NCBI GenBank assembly: GCA_038137215.1
Contig: JAYQBG010000001.1
Location: 165,546 to 229,545 of the forward strand
Source: JABJAG01 sp038137215
Lineage (GTDB): Bacteria; Pseudomonadota; Alphaproteobacteria; UBA6615
Direction of reading: 5' to 3'
DNA length: 64,000 nt
Below are positions 63,642 through 64,000 of the stretch, piece by piece. The notes below the pieces were generated by a model, which was given only the letters and a program-made list of their open reading frames with translations, was not told the origin of the DNA and ran no database searches. A program made the translations under genes and the position numbers. Positions within the stretch are counted from its first letter, which is position 1; every line of letters starts with the position of its first letter.

Positions 63642-64000
63642 ATGAAATCTCCGGCCTTCGCACTGTCCCGATACACCAAACCCGCACCGCTTCTGGTTGC
63701 GGGGGCTCTCGTCATCCTAACGGCCTGCACCCATGGGCGTGACTGGGACACCTATCAGGTGACACTCGTCACCGACCCGCCCGGGGCAAGCTGCACGACC
63801 GAACGCTACGGAATCGTAGATGAAGCACCCGATCCCACGCCGGTCCGGATCACGCTGACGACCGGCAACGCGCCGATCACGATTACCTGTGCACTGGCGG
63901 GTTACGCGCCCGTCTCGGGCCGCATTTCGAGTATCTTCCGGAGTACTGATCCACCCCCATTGAATTGGTCCACCGTGTATTTTAGTGACCGGAGGATCAA
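63642..64000 (+). CDS. lipoprotein with PEGA-like domain, 3' part missing or replaced
   Basis: At least 119 residues from ATG 63642, open to the window end. A signal peptide with lipobox (VILTAC) gives a lipoprotein. The mature part VTLVTDPPGASC ... PTPVRITLTTGNAPITITCALAGYAPVSG reads like a PEGA domain, a small surface beta domain. From about 63948 on, the sequence ceases to look like this protein and resembles an insertion sequence end, so the true gene may be truncated here. Confidence 0.6.
   Translation, partial: MKSPAFALSRYTKPAPLLVAGALVILTACTHGRDWDTYQVTLVTDPPGASCTTERYGIVDEAPDPTPVRITLTTGNAPITITCALAGYAPVSGRISSIFRSTDPPPLNWSTVYFSDRRI
63948..64000 (+). mobile_element. possible left end of an IS21-type insertion sequence
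   Basis: From TGATCCACCCCCA at 63948 the composition and codon pattern change. A second similar unit GGTCCACC follows 20 bases later (repeated end motifs are typical of IS21), and GGAGG at 63991-63995 stands where a transposase ATG would be expected just past the window. No transposase is visible, so this is tentative. Confidence 0.4.

Overview
This window is GC-rich chromosomal DNA from a Gram-negative bacterium, most likely a marine-type alphaproteobacterium close to the Rhodospirillales. The evidence is the lipid A genes (msbA-like, waaA, lpxK), the run ribF-ileS-lspA-DUF3035 lipoprotein-M16-M16, the MutL of the DQHAxxE endonuclease type, the form of the tRNA-Gly(CCC), and palindromic repeats of the kind scattered through alphaproteobacterial genomes. 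A run of exactly 100 N (24088-24187) marks an assembly gap. Three single-base-type lesions in otherwise normal genes (TAA in a Sel1 gene, frameshift in an LLM oxidoreductase, TAG in motA) suggest either draft sequence errors or recent gene decay.

Layout. 1-2851: lipid A/Kdo genes. 2852-5220 (-): M23 peptidase and xseA. 5318-9126: purD, tadA, a C26 amidotransferase, a pseudouridine synthase and rsmD. 9123-20289 (-): ribF, ileS, lspA, DUF3035 lipoprotein, two M16 peptidases, pgi and mutL, read right to left. 20364-25757: MaoC hydratase, amidase, small conserved protein, alpha/beta hydrolase, broken Sel1 gene, pyrD. 25826-28104 (-): ergothioneine genes egtB-egtD. 28362-35423: accessory metabolism (DOPA dioxygenase-like, FAH hydrolase, frameshifted LLM oxidoreductase, Gfo/Idh/MocA, thioesterase, CoA lyase, Ldh-type dehydrogenase, DMT exporter). 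35597-45862: tRNA-Gly, apaG, folE, trkH, argE, a Tat-type lipoprotein, hslO, argF, argD, two ABC-2 permeases without an ATPase, recX. 45850-50011 (-): MscS channel, motB, an amber-interrupted motA, MFS transporter. 50169-63605: catabolic genes. 63642 to the end: a lipoprotein that seems to run into an insertion sequence.

The most interesting part is the five-gene minus-strand operon 58320-52533: SDR dehydrogenase, SRPBCC protein, a 1001-residue molybdopterin enzyme, its iron-sulfur partner and a methyltransferase. The two molybdoenzyme subunits resemble pyrogallol-phloroglucinol transhydroxylase. The large subunit keeps the Mo-ligand and active-site residues at a constant offset of +120, because an SCP2-like domain with a hydrophobic N-terminus has been added in front. 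The small subunit keeps the transhydroxylase-type C-terminal beta domain, but it has lost three cysteines that appear to belong to one of three [4Fe-4S] clusters. Around it lie an enoyl-CoA hydratase, thiolase, carboxymuconolactone decarboxylase-like protein, tandem-YciI protein, amidase and FAH hydrolase. This is a plausible but unproven polyphenol or ring-cleavage pathway.

Two copies of a 79-base double-hairpin repeat lie in opposite orientation in gaps between convergent genes (29745-29823 and 59320-59398). All gene functions are read from motifs and context; no search was run.
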